Source: Calycina herbarum (Eukaryota > Ascomycota > Leotiomycetes > Helotiales > Pezizellaceae). Taken from it: DNA of 64,000 nucleotides. Below, piece by piece: positions 22,627 to 32,595 of the stretch (position 1 is the first letter of the stretch; every line of letters begins with the position of its first letter). Under the pieces are notes generated by a model that saw only the letters and a list, made by a program, of their open reading frames with translations, ran no database searches and had not been told where the DNA came from. The stretch spans positions 1 to 64,000 of the forward strand of contig LLEY01000213.1 of assembly GCA_001414485.1 (NCBI GenBank), read 5' to 3'. A program made the position numbers and the translations under genes.

Positions 22627-22949
22627 TAGTTGATGCGTAACCCAACTGAACTTGGTGATTATTTGACTAATGAATGATATTTTTAAGTACCCGTCATATC
22701 AGGAGGGCATGGGGTGCTCGAGTGGTCAAGGTTGAGCGAACTAGCGTGACCATGAGCCAAGCATAAGTGCGCGATGATTGCTATTTACAGTGGGCTCCGA
22801 TTGCGGTGTCCTCTTTCCATACTATCTTCGCGTTTATGTGAGCCACACCTTTGTGGGGTACTTAACCTAATACGGTTAGTCTACATTTTGTCATCATTGT
22901 AGCCTCAGGTTTTGAGTCGCTGCCTTTAGCTTGGAGTGACTTCAGATTA
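22627..22949. other. Spacer between F-box fragment and LINE tail
   Basis: Ordinary composition, no open frame. It contains the tRNA-like segment listed separately and otherwise nothing I recognise. Confidence 0.5.
22711..22812 (+). other. tRNA-like segment, possible SINE head
   Basis: GCTCGAGTGGTCAAGG (22717-22732) resembles the D-arm/A-box of Ser/Leu-type tRNAs. About 75 bp later GTGGGCTCCGATTGCGGTGTC-like sequence resembles a degenerate T-arm/B-box. The acceptor stem and a clean cloverleaf are not evident, so this is at best a tRNA-derived SINE or tRNA pseudogene. Confidence 0.25.
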
Positions 22950-23254
22950 TGTGCGGACTTTGGTCACCTTCAACAACTCTTCCTGCTCAACAGCGGTCAG
23001 CATCCAAAAATGCACAAGATCCTGCGTCTCCACCGGAAACTAAAGAAGTGGCAAAGCTCTCTACTGATCCAGATACGCACAGAAAAGATCGGATTAAGAG
23101 ATTTCCTCTGGAAGAGGAATGTACCTGGGTATGACGGTCCAGGATGTGAATGCGGAGAGGGACGACAAACAGTAGGACATATTATATTAAGATGTCGAAA
23201 GTTCAAAGATGTACGACTAAGAGAATTTGGGGGGAGAAGGTGGTTAGACCTGAA
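22950..23254 (+). pseudogene. Tad-like LINE C-terminus fragment
   Basis: The frame through ATG 23010 reads KLKKWQSSLLIQIRTEKIGL, then a CECGEG..T..HI...C motif (C-x-C-G-x4-T-x2-H-x4-C). This is the terminal zinc-finger-like tail typical of Tad-clade non-LTR retrotransposon ORF2 proteins; the intact-order LINE at 53500-53700 has the same tail. Upstream RT and endonuclease are missing. The LINE sequence ends at about 23254, where a hAT terminus (CAGTGGTGTCA) begins, so the last roughly 25 codons of the open frame are transposon-derived. Confidence 0.75.
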
Positions 23255-26200
23255 CAGTGGTGTCAATAGTGTACTGGCAGTAGAATACTGCAGTAAAATC
23301 ATTACTTTTTATTACTACAATAAATTGAATAGTGGATAATTAATTTCGAGGCCATATTATTACTACGTAATAAATACTGCCGTATATTGATAGTGTGCCA
23401 AGAGTTCAAGTGAAGCTATTCCCAGATTTATTTAAACTCGCTTACAAAAATCAACGTTTTCAATTCTACAAAAATGAGGCTATTCCCAACCTCCTACCCC
23501 CCTATACCCCCCTAGTCACATGTACATCTATCAACGTAGCATTTACCACAAAAATTCAGGCGGTCTACCTCACTCCAGGGTACCGGAACAACTCTAATAT
23601 TTGGCATATTGTAAGAGACTAAATTTCTCTACGATTTATGGCATTCAGCATGCTCAAGTTGCTCAACTTTAAGCCTATTACGTTGGTCTGTAATAGTTAA
23701 TTTAGCTGAAGAAAAGAGTCTTTCTACTGTAGTAGACATACAAGGAATAGATAGTATATCTATACCCATTTTGTATAGGTGGGGGAAGTCGCTTCGCTGC
23801 TAAGGGAGGAGCCACCACTGAATTGCTGTTAAAGTGCCTAGACAAATTGGTGGTAGGGCACAGTATCGCTCGTACTCGTTACTAATAGGAGTAGGTGATC
23901 TAGCACTTAAATTAGTATAAAAGTATATAGATAAAGTGGGTACTTACTTTGGTGCTCGCTTTTTACTAAGGAACTAGTTAAAGAGATTTTATAGCATAGA
24001 CCGATTAGTATATAGCCTTAGGAGTAGGGTGATATCCTATAGATTCGGATCTATTTCTTGAACAGATTTAGGTGTATATTCACGCTCCTATAGTTCTTGT
24101 ACAGCCTCCTTTGCTGGGGCCATCTACTCGGGAGCCTAGGCATCCTTAAAATAGTCCTATTTAAGCGATGGATCTAAAACGACGGCGGCGGTGTATGTAG
24201 GTGATTTGGAGGTATTATTGTAGTATTTAGATAATTTTTTCTAGCTAGCCTGGATAGCCGGAAATAGTACTAGATCTTCTGAATGCTTAAATTTAGCCTT
24301 GTCTAATAGATTTAAAATAAAATCTATCATTGAAAGTGTTTTTTCAAGGCTATTATAAATACCCTCAGTAGTAAGAGTGGCCTGCTTTAGAATACTAGAG
24401 AAAGTCTTATACTAGGGGAAATTAGTACTAAAATAATAAAAGGGGGTTTTTCTTCTTAGAATAGTCTTACCTTGTGGAGGTATACCTAATTAGCTAGAGT
24501 AATAAAAGAGGGGGGACTAAAAGTGTGTATATCTTGGAATTGTTTTATCTTTACTTTAAGGAGGATTATATGCTTAATTGACTGAAAAGAAGAAGTCTAT
24601 CGAGTAGTATTAGTAAGAGGTAGGGTGAGGCTAGTAAGTGCTTTAAATTGTTGATTTAATTAAGGTGATCGAGAGAGCTTTTTAGCGTATTCTTGAAGGT
24701 GTTTGAGGGGTGCGGTTAGTGGGATATTAATACTATCTAAAGTATCGATAATACGCTCTTCTTCAGCCTCCTTATCTACCTCTCTTATAGCGGCGATCGA
24801 TCGTGCTACTAAATTAGCTAAATGGCCTATATAGCGTAACCGGTGTTGTTGCTCCTAAATTCGAGGACTTTCTTTATTGTAGTAAATAGCTAATTGGCGT
24901 ACTATTACGTCGTTGACCGAGGCGTTGTCTATCTGAAAGTAGCCTATATTACTCTTGTTGATGTTAAATTTATTGAGAAGTAGGATAAGATAATTGTAAA
25001 GATTTATCTTATAAGGGCTCCTGTCTACTATCTTTATACTAAGTACAATCTCTACTACCCTTCTACAGTAGTCTACCCCCTAGGCGACGAATTCGACGAT
25101 TAGTAGGTGATTTGGTAAGGTCTACTTATCTACTATAATACTAACTTTTGATATAAAACCTTTAATAGTTTTACGTGTTTAAGCTACTCCAAGGGTATAC
25201 TGTCGCTCTATCTAAGTTTATATAGTATTATAGGATTGTAGGAGAATCTCGTCTACTAAAGAGTTAAGATATTATATAATCGTATAAAAGGAGGGTGCTT
25301 CTATAATAGTAAATCCCATCGAGTACTGGGATAAAAAGTCGTATATAAGTACCTTAAATATGTCGGGATTAAGAGTACTATCTTCGAGAGGAGGGGATTG
25401 AGGGTGTAAAGTACTTGTAGCACGCCTCCTTTTAAGAGGCCCACTTGCTCTAGCCCTATTGAGGGCATCTTGAATCGTTTGTTAGCGCCTTTTTTAGGAG
25501 GAGATTCAGGCCGATTTATACGTAATTTAATGCCTTTTTTGAAGGTGATCGACGATTACTCTAGTACCACCACTGACGGCGTATCTCTTTAGATAATACT
25601 TATAACGCTATTCGACCTTTTTAGTAACCGGATTACTAGTAAACTATTAGTAAAAGTAGGTAAAAAAGGGGGGAATACTTACTAATATATGTACTTAATG
25701 TCCTTAACCGGTATATGCTTGAAAACGAAGGAAGTCCGAGGCCTCTTAGTAGGGCTCTTTTTAAAAGTAAATTTATAGAAGACCTCTACATCGTCTAGTA
25801 TAATACCCCCCTTCGGCATTAGTATAAGCGTCAGAATATATCTCGAACTTCTCTCTAAATTCAGACGTGCCTACTGAGCTTAAAGGGGAGTCGGCATCTG
25901 CGGGTATAGTGGCTCTTCCGATAATAGGGGACGATAAGCGAAAAATAGGTGCTGGGGTAAGGGATTAGGATAAGGACAAGTAGGAGGACATCGTAAAGGA
26001 TAATTAGCTAATAAAAAGGTGGAAAGTAAGGTAATAGGTATATAAATAAAGGGTAAAAGTATTAAAGTGCTCAGTGTAGATAAAGTGGTTAAACTTTTAA
26101 GGTATTAATAGTAGTAGTAGTAAAGTGATTTTGGTAAGGCGGGGTAAAAAAGAGGGGTAAAAAGTAAGACTCTCTAGGAGTAGTAGTAATATAAGATAGA

Positions 26201-26520
26201 AGGAAGCTGTTGATAGGAGACTTTTTAGAGGGAAAAAGAAGTATCTTTATACCCTTTTTTCTACTAAAAGTGATTGTAGTTACTACGCTAAAGTGCTCGA
26301 GAGTTCGGGGCTTGTTTTACATATACGTAGTATAACGTATGAGATTCGCGATTTGAGGCAAAATCAATTACTTAACTTCTTAGCGCGATTAAAAAGTAGC
26401 CCTCTTACAAAATTTAATAAACTTTATAGCATTGGAAAGCCCTGGATTAGGGCTTCATTTTAAGCCTATATAGGTTCTTTTAGGACTAAAACTTATAATG
26501 TGAGGATTTAATTTCTATTA
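23255..26520 (-). mobile_element. hAT transposon copy 1
   Basis: The left edge is a hAT-type terminus starting CAGTGGTGTCAATAGTG at 23255, followed by a subterminal inverted repeat (about 23267-23282 against 23375-23393). The transposase gene lies inside on the minus strand. The 5' (right) terminus should carry the inverted partner of the CAG..GGTGTCA end, but I find none before the centre of the composite near 26520. Its 5' region is an inverted repeat of copy 2 (26240-26520 against 26900-27180, and further outward through about 26041-26240 against 27170-27560). RIP damage is moderate. Confidence 0.75.
23512..25991 (-). pseudogene. hAT-family transposase, RIP-damaged
   Basis: Start ATG at 25991-25989 (MSSYLSLS then a stop), stop TAG at 23514-23512. 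The N-terminal part has a BED-type zinc finger near 25560-25640 (GGTRVIVDHL..H with upstream Y-x2-C). The C-terminal hAT dimerisation domain near 23640-23740 reads MSTTVERLFSSAKLTITDQR followed by NRLKVEQLEHAEC. Three likely introns on the minus strand have GTAAG donors and CTAAT-like branch sites: about 25682-25638, 24466-24416 and 23953-23897. A Trp-to-stop change after HKS is RIP-type, and copy 2 keeps the Trp there. Expected protein is about 750 residues. It is inactive because of several stops. Confidence 0.7.
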
Positions 26521-26561
26521 TATTGATTTAATATAAATTTCTACTAGAAAAATATTCGAGA

Positions 26562-26838
26562 GCAATAAAGCAGATTTTTTAATTTTATTAATTTTTATCA
26601 AGAATTACAGATTTCTACTGGGGTTGCACAGCCATTTTTTGTATGTATTTTTAGTGATCAGCTCGCTGATATGATCGACTCGCTGATAAACCACGTTAGT
26701 AATAAAGCAGATTTTCTGTTTTATTAATTTTTATCAAGAATTACAGGCTTTTACTAGAGTTGCACAAACGTTTTGTGCATGTATTTTTAGTGATCGACTC
26801 GCTTATATGATCGACTCGCTAATAAACCACGTTATTAC
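26562..26838 (+). repeat. Tandem pair of about 138-bp units in composite centre
   Basis: Two head-to-tail units share AATAAAGCAGATTTT, TTTATTAATTTTTATCAAG, TATTTTTAGTGATC and TGATCGACTCGCT, and end AAACCACGTTA. They lie between the two inverted hAT arms and are not themselves part of the inverted symmetry. Their origin is unclear. Confidence 0.7.
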
Positions 26839-27221
26839 TTTGGAAAAAAATCTCTCAAAAATCCACGTATTAATTGATTATTAATTAATTTGCTACATTA
26901 TGAGTTTCTATCTAAAAAAGACGCATGTAGGCTTAAAAAAGAGTCCCATGCCAGGAATTTTTAATGCTATAAAAATTATTGAATTCTGTCGAGGGACTAT
27001 TTTTGAATCGCGGTATGAATTAAAGTCCCCTATTTTGATTAATTTTGCCTCAAATCGCGGATCTCACACGTTCCACCACATACAGGTAAGACAAGCCCAG
27101 AATTCTCGAGCACTTTAGCGTAGTGATTGCAATCACTTTTCAGCTTGAAAAGTTGTATAAAAGTCCCTTCTTTCCCTTCAAAGGTCTCCCATCTTTATCT
27201 CCTACTTCCATATTTTATTAC

Positions 27222-27368
27222 TGTCGGTACATAACTCTGGTGAATAGCACCCTGCACGAGAGCCTGTAGGGTACCACCTCTCTTTACCTTTACTCTTCAT
27301 ACAAGAAGAAATACAACAGAGATTATATTTGTGTATCACCTTTTTACGACTACCAGGTCGTACCAATA
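27222..27368 (+). repeat. Solo LTR, 147 bp, in hAT copy 2
   Basis: Starts TGTCGGTACATAACTCTGG and ends GTACCAATA. It is flanked by ATTAC on both sides (27217-27221 and 27369-27373), a perfect 5-bp duplication. The homologous position in hAT copy 1 lacks it. An inverted second copy lies at 28642-28845. Confidence 0.85.
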
Positions 27369-27582
27369 ATTACTCCTGGAGAGTATCACTTTTTACCCCT
27401 CTTTTTTACCCCGCCACGCTAAAACAAACACCGAAAACACCTAAAATCATTCCACCACCAACACTACTAACCCCTCAAAAGTTCAACCACATCTTTTACT
27501 ATCACTTCTCTACTATTTTACCTCAATCAGTACCTATTCATCTTATTTTTCCTACTTTTACCTGCCTCCTTTACCACTAAAA

Positions 27583-27813
27583 TTGTCCTCCCACGCGTCC
27601 TCTCCTAGTTTCAATACCACTACACCCGTTTTCTGCTGTAACAGGCTTGAAGTTGAGCAAAATAAGCATGCCAAGTGCCTCAAAATAAAATCCTGGAGAA
27701 AATTAATTTCTTACAACGTACCAAATATTGGAGTTGTTCCTGTACCCCGGAGTGAACTAGATAGGCTTGACTTGTGTAGTAAATGCTACGTTGGTACTTT
27801 TTTGTGTGATTAG
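27583..27813 (+). pseudogene. Deleted hAT transposase (N-terminus fused to C-terminus)
   Basis: The first codons (start changed to TTG, then SSHASSPSF) match the start of the copy 1 transposase. The frame then jumps to the hAT C-terminal domain (NRLEVEQNKHAKCLK), followed by SWRKLISYNVPNIGVVPVP and CSKCYVGTFLCD. Only about 76 codons remain. It cannot encode a transposase, but it retains the terminal Cys-rich tail seen in copy 1. Confidence 0.7.
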
Positions 27814-28056
27814 GACAGTATAAATGGCGGCAGATGTTTTTTTATATATAAAATTAAATGTGTTGATTTTTGCAAGTGAGTAAAAAAAATCTGGGAGCTT
27901 CATTTTAAATCTTGGCGAACTATTAGTATACGGCAGTGCATATTACGTAGTAACAATACGCTTTTTAAATTTATTACTTACAACTGGATTTGAGGTAGTA
28001 ACGAATAGTAATAAAAATACTCCAGTATTTTACTGCCAGTACACTACTGACACCTC

Positions 28057-29494
28057 TGGTTCAATGCATACAAGAAGGTAGTCCGGGAGGAAAAAATTGA
28101 GCAGGAGAACATATATAATATGGATGAATCTGGATTCTCAATTGGACCAATGGAATCAACTCGAACTATTATCGATTTTACCCTTCGTACAGAGCATCAG
28201 GCTCATCCCGGTCGTCAAGAATGGATTTCCATGGTTGAATGTATTTGCGCAGACGGGAATTTTCTTCCGCCACTAGGAATATTCAAGGGAAGAACGTCCT
28301 TCAGCATTAGATACTAGACAATATTCTAGGCAAATAGGTTTTCTCAGCAAATACAAAAGGGTAGACAAGTAATCTTCATGGGTTGGAGTGGCTAAAACAC
28401 GTCTTTGAACCTACAACTCATACAAAAGCAAATGGCAAATACCATCTCCTTGTCTACGATGTCCACGACTCTCATATTAGTAGAAGTTTTGTAGCTCACT
28501 GCCTTCAAACCCGAATTATACTTCTTATCCTTCCACCTCATACATCGCATCTACTTCAACCACTAGATATCGCAATATTCAGCCTATTAAAGAAGCAACT
28601 AACAGCAGCGCTTTCTCACCTTAACGAAGCACAACTTATACTGTTGGTACGACCTGGTAGTCGTAAAAGGTGATACACAAACATAATCTCTGTTTGTATT
28701 CATTCGTGTATGAAGAGTAAAGGTAAAGAGAGGTGGTATCCTACAGGCTTAAGTATGTGAGTAGCAAGCCACTCACATGACCTAAAGCATGTGGGTCCAC
28801 CAGGCTCTCGTGCAAGGTGCTATTCACCAGAATTATATACCGACATATACAAATACAAAAGTTTAAATAAATGGAGGCATATATTCAAGCTCGAGTAGAT
28901 GTATTCAACAGTAAGAATATTGAATCCGCATGACGCGGCGCTGGCTTAGTCCCATTCAACCCACAAAGAGCGCTTCGTAGCATGGCCCCAAAGACAACCC
29001 CCGAGGTTGAAAGGCCAAAAACACCGACCCAATTCGATATCTTCAATCAAGTCTTTATAAATAGTTCAACTCTAGACGATGTAACGTTAAGGACAGCAAA
29101 TAGGCTTCTTAACTCGACTATTAACAGTCGTATGATACCTTCAACACCAGTCCGCCAATATATCCAAAAACTAACGACGGGAACTGAGCAACTTCGAGCA
29201 CGAAGTATTATCCACTAACACGATGCAAACAACCTACGATCGATTATAAAGAAGCGTATCACCCGTACAAAAGGAAAGAGGGTCGTTTTAAAGGGTCACT
29301 TCCATATTTCTACGCAAGAATTACATGACGCAGTAGTAGAAGCCGAAAATGCTACAAAAAAGCGTGCATGTAAAAAGGCAAAAATGAAGGGCAAGGCTAA
29401 CTCAAATATAACTGAGAGTGAAGACGTTATTGAAGAAAAAACTAGAGATGAATCTGAAAGCGAAATTAGGGATTGTATTATAGTTGATTGTTGA
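28057..29494 (+). pseudogene. Fot1/pogo-type transposase, broken
   Basis: The frame enters from the hAT junction (W-F-N-A-Y-K) and reads NIYNMDESGFSIG, carrying the first catalytic Asp. After stops at 28315 and 28336 and a frame shift near 28378 comes LEWLKHVFEP, LLVYDVHDSH (second Asp) and PPHTSHLLQPLD (third Asp), the DDE/D triad region of Fot1/pogo elements. A solo LTR (28642-28845) interrupts the chain; after it the frame resumes with MEAYIQARVD and GAGLVPFNPQRAL, typical of the family's C-terminal part, and ends at TGA 29492-29494. The N-terminal CENP-B/HTH half is missing, lost at the hAT junction. Confidence 0.8.
28642..28845 (-). repeat. Solo LTR, 204 bp, in pogo transposase
   Basis: Inverted copy of the LTR at 27222-27368, flanked by TATAC on both sides (28637-28641 and 28846-28850). 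Ends TGTTGGTAC...GTACCGACA. It is exactly 57 bp longer than the other copy because of a segment at 28750-28806 bordered by a CAGGCT direct repeat and containing a perfect 8-bp hairpin ATGTGAGT/ACTCACAT (28755-28762 and 28771-28778). Confidence 0.85.
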
Positions 29495-32439
29495 ATAAAA
29501 TTGATTTTGGTTAGGTGGTACCCCGCAATTAGACGCATTACGTGATGACTTACGTTAGTGTCACCCCCTGTTGGTTCCAACGGAATCCCTGCTAACTCTT
29601 AAATTAATCTACATGTTCACGACCTCTATTTCTGATTGCTACTTTATTCCAAGAATATATGTTATTCGAGAAGGATTTTGAGATTCAGAAAAGACAGCAA
29701 AAGACGTCGACGATAGGACTGATGGGTTTTGGTTGGATTAAGAGGCTGTCCAAAGTATTGTTTGTAGAGGTCCCAAGGCTGCTTCCCGTCTCATTTGCCG
29801 AATCTGTGTTTCAGAACTGGGCAAATGTTGGGAGAGAGAACTTGGTGTGACCGACCAGCAAAGAAGTTGTTGAGAGAAGATATCAAAGTGCTGCCGGGAT
29901 GTCCATTCAGAACTTTGTAAAAGCCGTGTCCAAACCCCCACAGTATGGAGTTGCGAGGTCTAGTGAGGAATTAAAGGAGCGTGTTGACCGAATCTAAACA
30001 CCTAAGGTTTTATATACGCCGATGTTGAATCTATTGATCGATTTTCAAGAACAACGGCTACTGTCTAAGTTTTTGCGACAGGAAACGCTTGATAAAGGTG
30101 GCCGAGCGCGGATCGAGATCTCTGTTGTTGTTGATGATGGCGATATTGTATGGAATTTCGTCTAAAGTGATATTCGTTGCCTGGCGAGTAAAATGAGAAT
30201 GGAAAATGAGGTGCCTGCGCTGGTGTAGACTGTCGCGATTGTTGCAAGTAGAATACAGTTACGAGGGTATACCTGACAAGGTCTACTGGTAGGTTGTGAG
30301 GTTGGTTGGAAGGATCAAGGAGGGATCGAGTGCGAAGAGAATGGGTTAAATGGGGAAAGAAGAGACGTTTTTAAAAAAGAACTAGCCCTCGATTAGCAAG
30401 GGAAGAAGAGATAGAAGGAAGGAGCAAAGGAGAAGCAATGAGGCTGTGAAGATAATAATGATTTAAGAAAAGAGCCAAGGAAAGAGCAGACGAGAGAGAA
30501 GAGTGGCTCAGAGCAGAGCCTCGGGAGCTCGCACTAAGTGATCATACTACACCAGACTTACACTTTTCCCTGTGGCCTAAAATGGATACAGTTCCACCTA
30601 CTCGCACCTATAGAATGATGCTCTTCTAACAATGCAGGGGCAGCTTGTCCTTCGCCTCCTCCGTTTTTCAACTAGCCCTCGAACCTCAACCCCTTGACAA
30701 CCGACGACTCAGAACCCCGTCCTCTATCACAGAATTTACAGAGATCAGTCAAAATGTTATAATTAGACGGTCTGAGGGCTTGATTAGCCTATTCAAGAGC
30801 TTTCTAGTGTTGAGATGTGACTCACTTTTAATGGTGTTACTTTGGAGGAGTCCGCTTGGCCTCAAATGTCTATATATGTAGCCCTCCCCTCCTTCTTTGG
30901 AGGGGTACCGAATTCAGATGTTCAGCCAAAACCCCTGTATATTTCAAGATCCAGTTCAACGTCTGTAACGAGGAGAGTTGATTGCCAATCGAATTAGGGA
31001 GCCCCTTGAAAGGTGGTTGCTTAAAACAGGGCAAGCTTAGACTTTCGTTTCATGTGTGCTGGTGGCGGGTAAATCAGGGGCTTATCTTGGTCGGCTACCA
31101 ACATCCTACCCGCCGATACGAACTACTCTAGTTCTCCACCCGGGATGAGTTTAATGCTTTCTCCGTCGACTTTGGATATCACTTTAAACGGGGTACATTT
31201 ATAATATCGCCCCCAGCTACTCTAACTTGACAGCTTTCGCTTCTGCAAGTCTAATCCAACACCAGCCAAACAAAGCAACGGCTTTCAAATTCCTCTCTCA
31301 CAATCATCTTATCGTCCTCACGAGTCAAAAATGTAAAATAAGAACGTTTGATATTCATTGTTAATACCGGATTCCATATATTTAGCCTTCGTATCCTCTT
31401 ATTCATAGACTTGACCGAAGGCGTTGCCCACGCCAACGTATGTCCATCAAACGAGCAAAACCCTGCATAACTCGTCGCCGAAGAATTTCCACGGATTTAT
31501 GCGCGGAATTTTCGTCTGATGAAAAACCTTCTTCTTCTTTCGTATGGCCACACAACAGAGAAAGGGCATGCCCGATTCATCGGTAACATGAGATGTGCCC
31601 AACTTTTCAGGCGATTAAGACATAAACTCACAACACCACGAATATTCCTCAAGTACGTCATATTTCTAGACAAGGCTACTCCATGTTCCTTGTATCCTAA
31701 GATAGTTCGCATACGAGCAAGCAAGGTTGGCACTCCTACGTCAGTTTCACCCCTTTCGGATCAAAAGTTACTCCTTTAAAGTTAAACAAATTATTGACAT
31801 GTCTTCTGTAGTGACCCTAACACTGCCCAGTTTCATTCTGGTTCTTAGTATCAATGACTCCACATCCATCGGCAACCGTGCACCAGTTCCGCCCGAGTTT
31901 ACCGATCTAGCAGTACACTTCTTTAATCAATTTCACACTGCGTTATACCAAAGTCAGTCACGATGTTTTTGACATCGTGACCTTGGCAAGAAGACGTTCG
32001 CCCGATGATGCTGATCATTCATTCTTGTAGCGAGAATAAGAGTAGCATTGCAAATGGCTAATGGAGTTTTTTGATGATATCTAAATATTTTGTAAAGTAT
32101 ACGTTCTAGATTTCTTTTTGTTAGCCTTGTTCATTTCCTAGAATTTACAGATATATCTTCGGATTCCTGCACCTCTTGGCATCTCCGCCCACCCATTCCC
32201 ACTGCTAAGTAAATTTAGATCTCGGATATGTAAAACAAAGGGGAGATCCACATTATGGAAATAGCATTTACTAACCCAGTCAAACATGAACACCATAGAA
32301 AGGTGATCCTCATGTTCTAACAGGGACGGGAAGAAGTTGACTGGGGAAAGGAAACGAAGATAAAATGAGCTTCTCAACCCTCAATTCTCTTTTTTTCTCA
32401 CCAGCCTTCCGAGCCTTGCATTCGCTTTAGTCTCTCTTT
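29495..32439. other. Intergenic island DNA, no gene I can support
   Basis: Normal composition, no RIP. 29495-29600 probably contains the decayed 3' end of the pogo element. Open frames of 60-90 codons occur on both strands (e.g. minus 31251-31436 and 31497-31733, which share one frame separated by a stop) but none shows a domain I recognise. A 9-bp perfect hairpin GTCACGATG/CATCGTGAC lies at about 31956-31981. A polypurine-rich tract covers 30330-30520. Confidence 0.45.
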
Positions 32440-32595
32440 CACTTTTTATAGATCTTACTTCCCTTCTCTTCAATTATTTCATTGATTGATTCAACCTTTT
32501 ATATTCCAAGTTGATCGATTCAAATATTTGCCTGTCATTTCACAAGCCGCCTGTCTGTCAACAATATCATACTAAATCTCTTCGAAACTAACACT
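32440..32595 (+). promoter_or_regulatory. Probable promoter of the secreted-protein gene
   Basis: A TATA-like TTTTTATAGA at about 32443 is followed by CT-rich pyrimidine tracts up to the start codon at 32596, an arrangement common in filamentous fungal promoters. The transcription start is not defined. Confidence 0.35.

Larger units (their letters stand above)
26900..28058 (+). mobile_element. hAT transposon copy 2, internally deleted, head-to-head with copy 1
   Basis: It mirrors copy 1. The inner arm 26900-27180 is inverted relative to 26240-26520. The outer right terminus at 28031-28058 is the reverse complement of copy 1's terminus (TACTGCCAGTACACTA...GACACCTCTG). Between the N-terminal codons and the hAT C-terminal domain about 2.3 kb of transposase is missing. 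A 147-bp solo LTR (27222-27368) sits in its 5' region. The right edge abuts a pogo transposase frame at 28057. No 8-bp duplication links the two outer ends (GACCTGAA on the left, GTTCAATG on the right). RIP changes are few. Confidence 0.7.

Noticed and set aside
23267..23393. Stand-alone MITE of about 130 bp beside the hAT
   Set aside because: Both hAT copies join this segment at the same point, so it is the hAT's own 3' subterminal inverted repeat.
23395..23622. Plus-strand 75-codon open frame
   Set aside because: It is antisense to the C-terminal end of the hAT transposase (stop at 23512), whose frame matches copy 2 residue by residue.
30065..30247. Minus-strand 60-codon frame with HHQQQQ run
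   Set aside because: Short, low complexity, no start context or homology I recognise.
31251..31733. Minus-strand gene made of two open frames
   Set aside because: They share a frame but are separated by a stop, lack a recognisable domain and have no supported splice sites.
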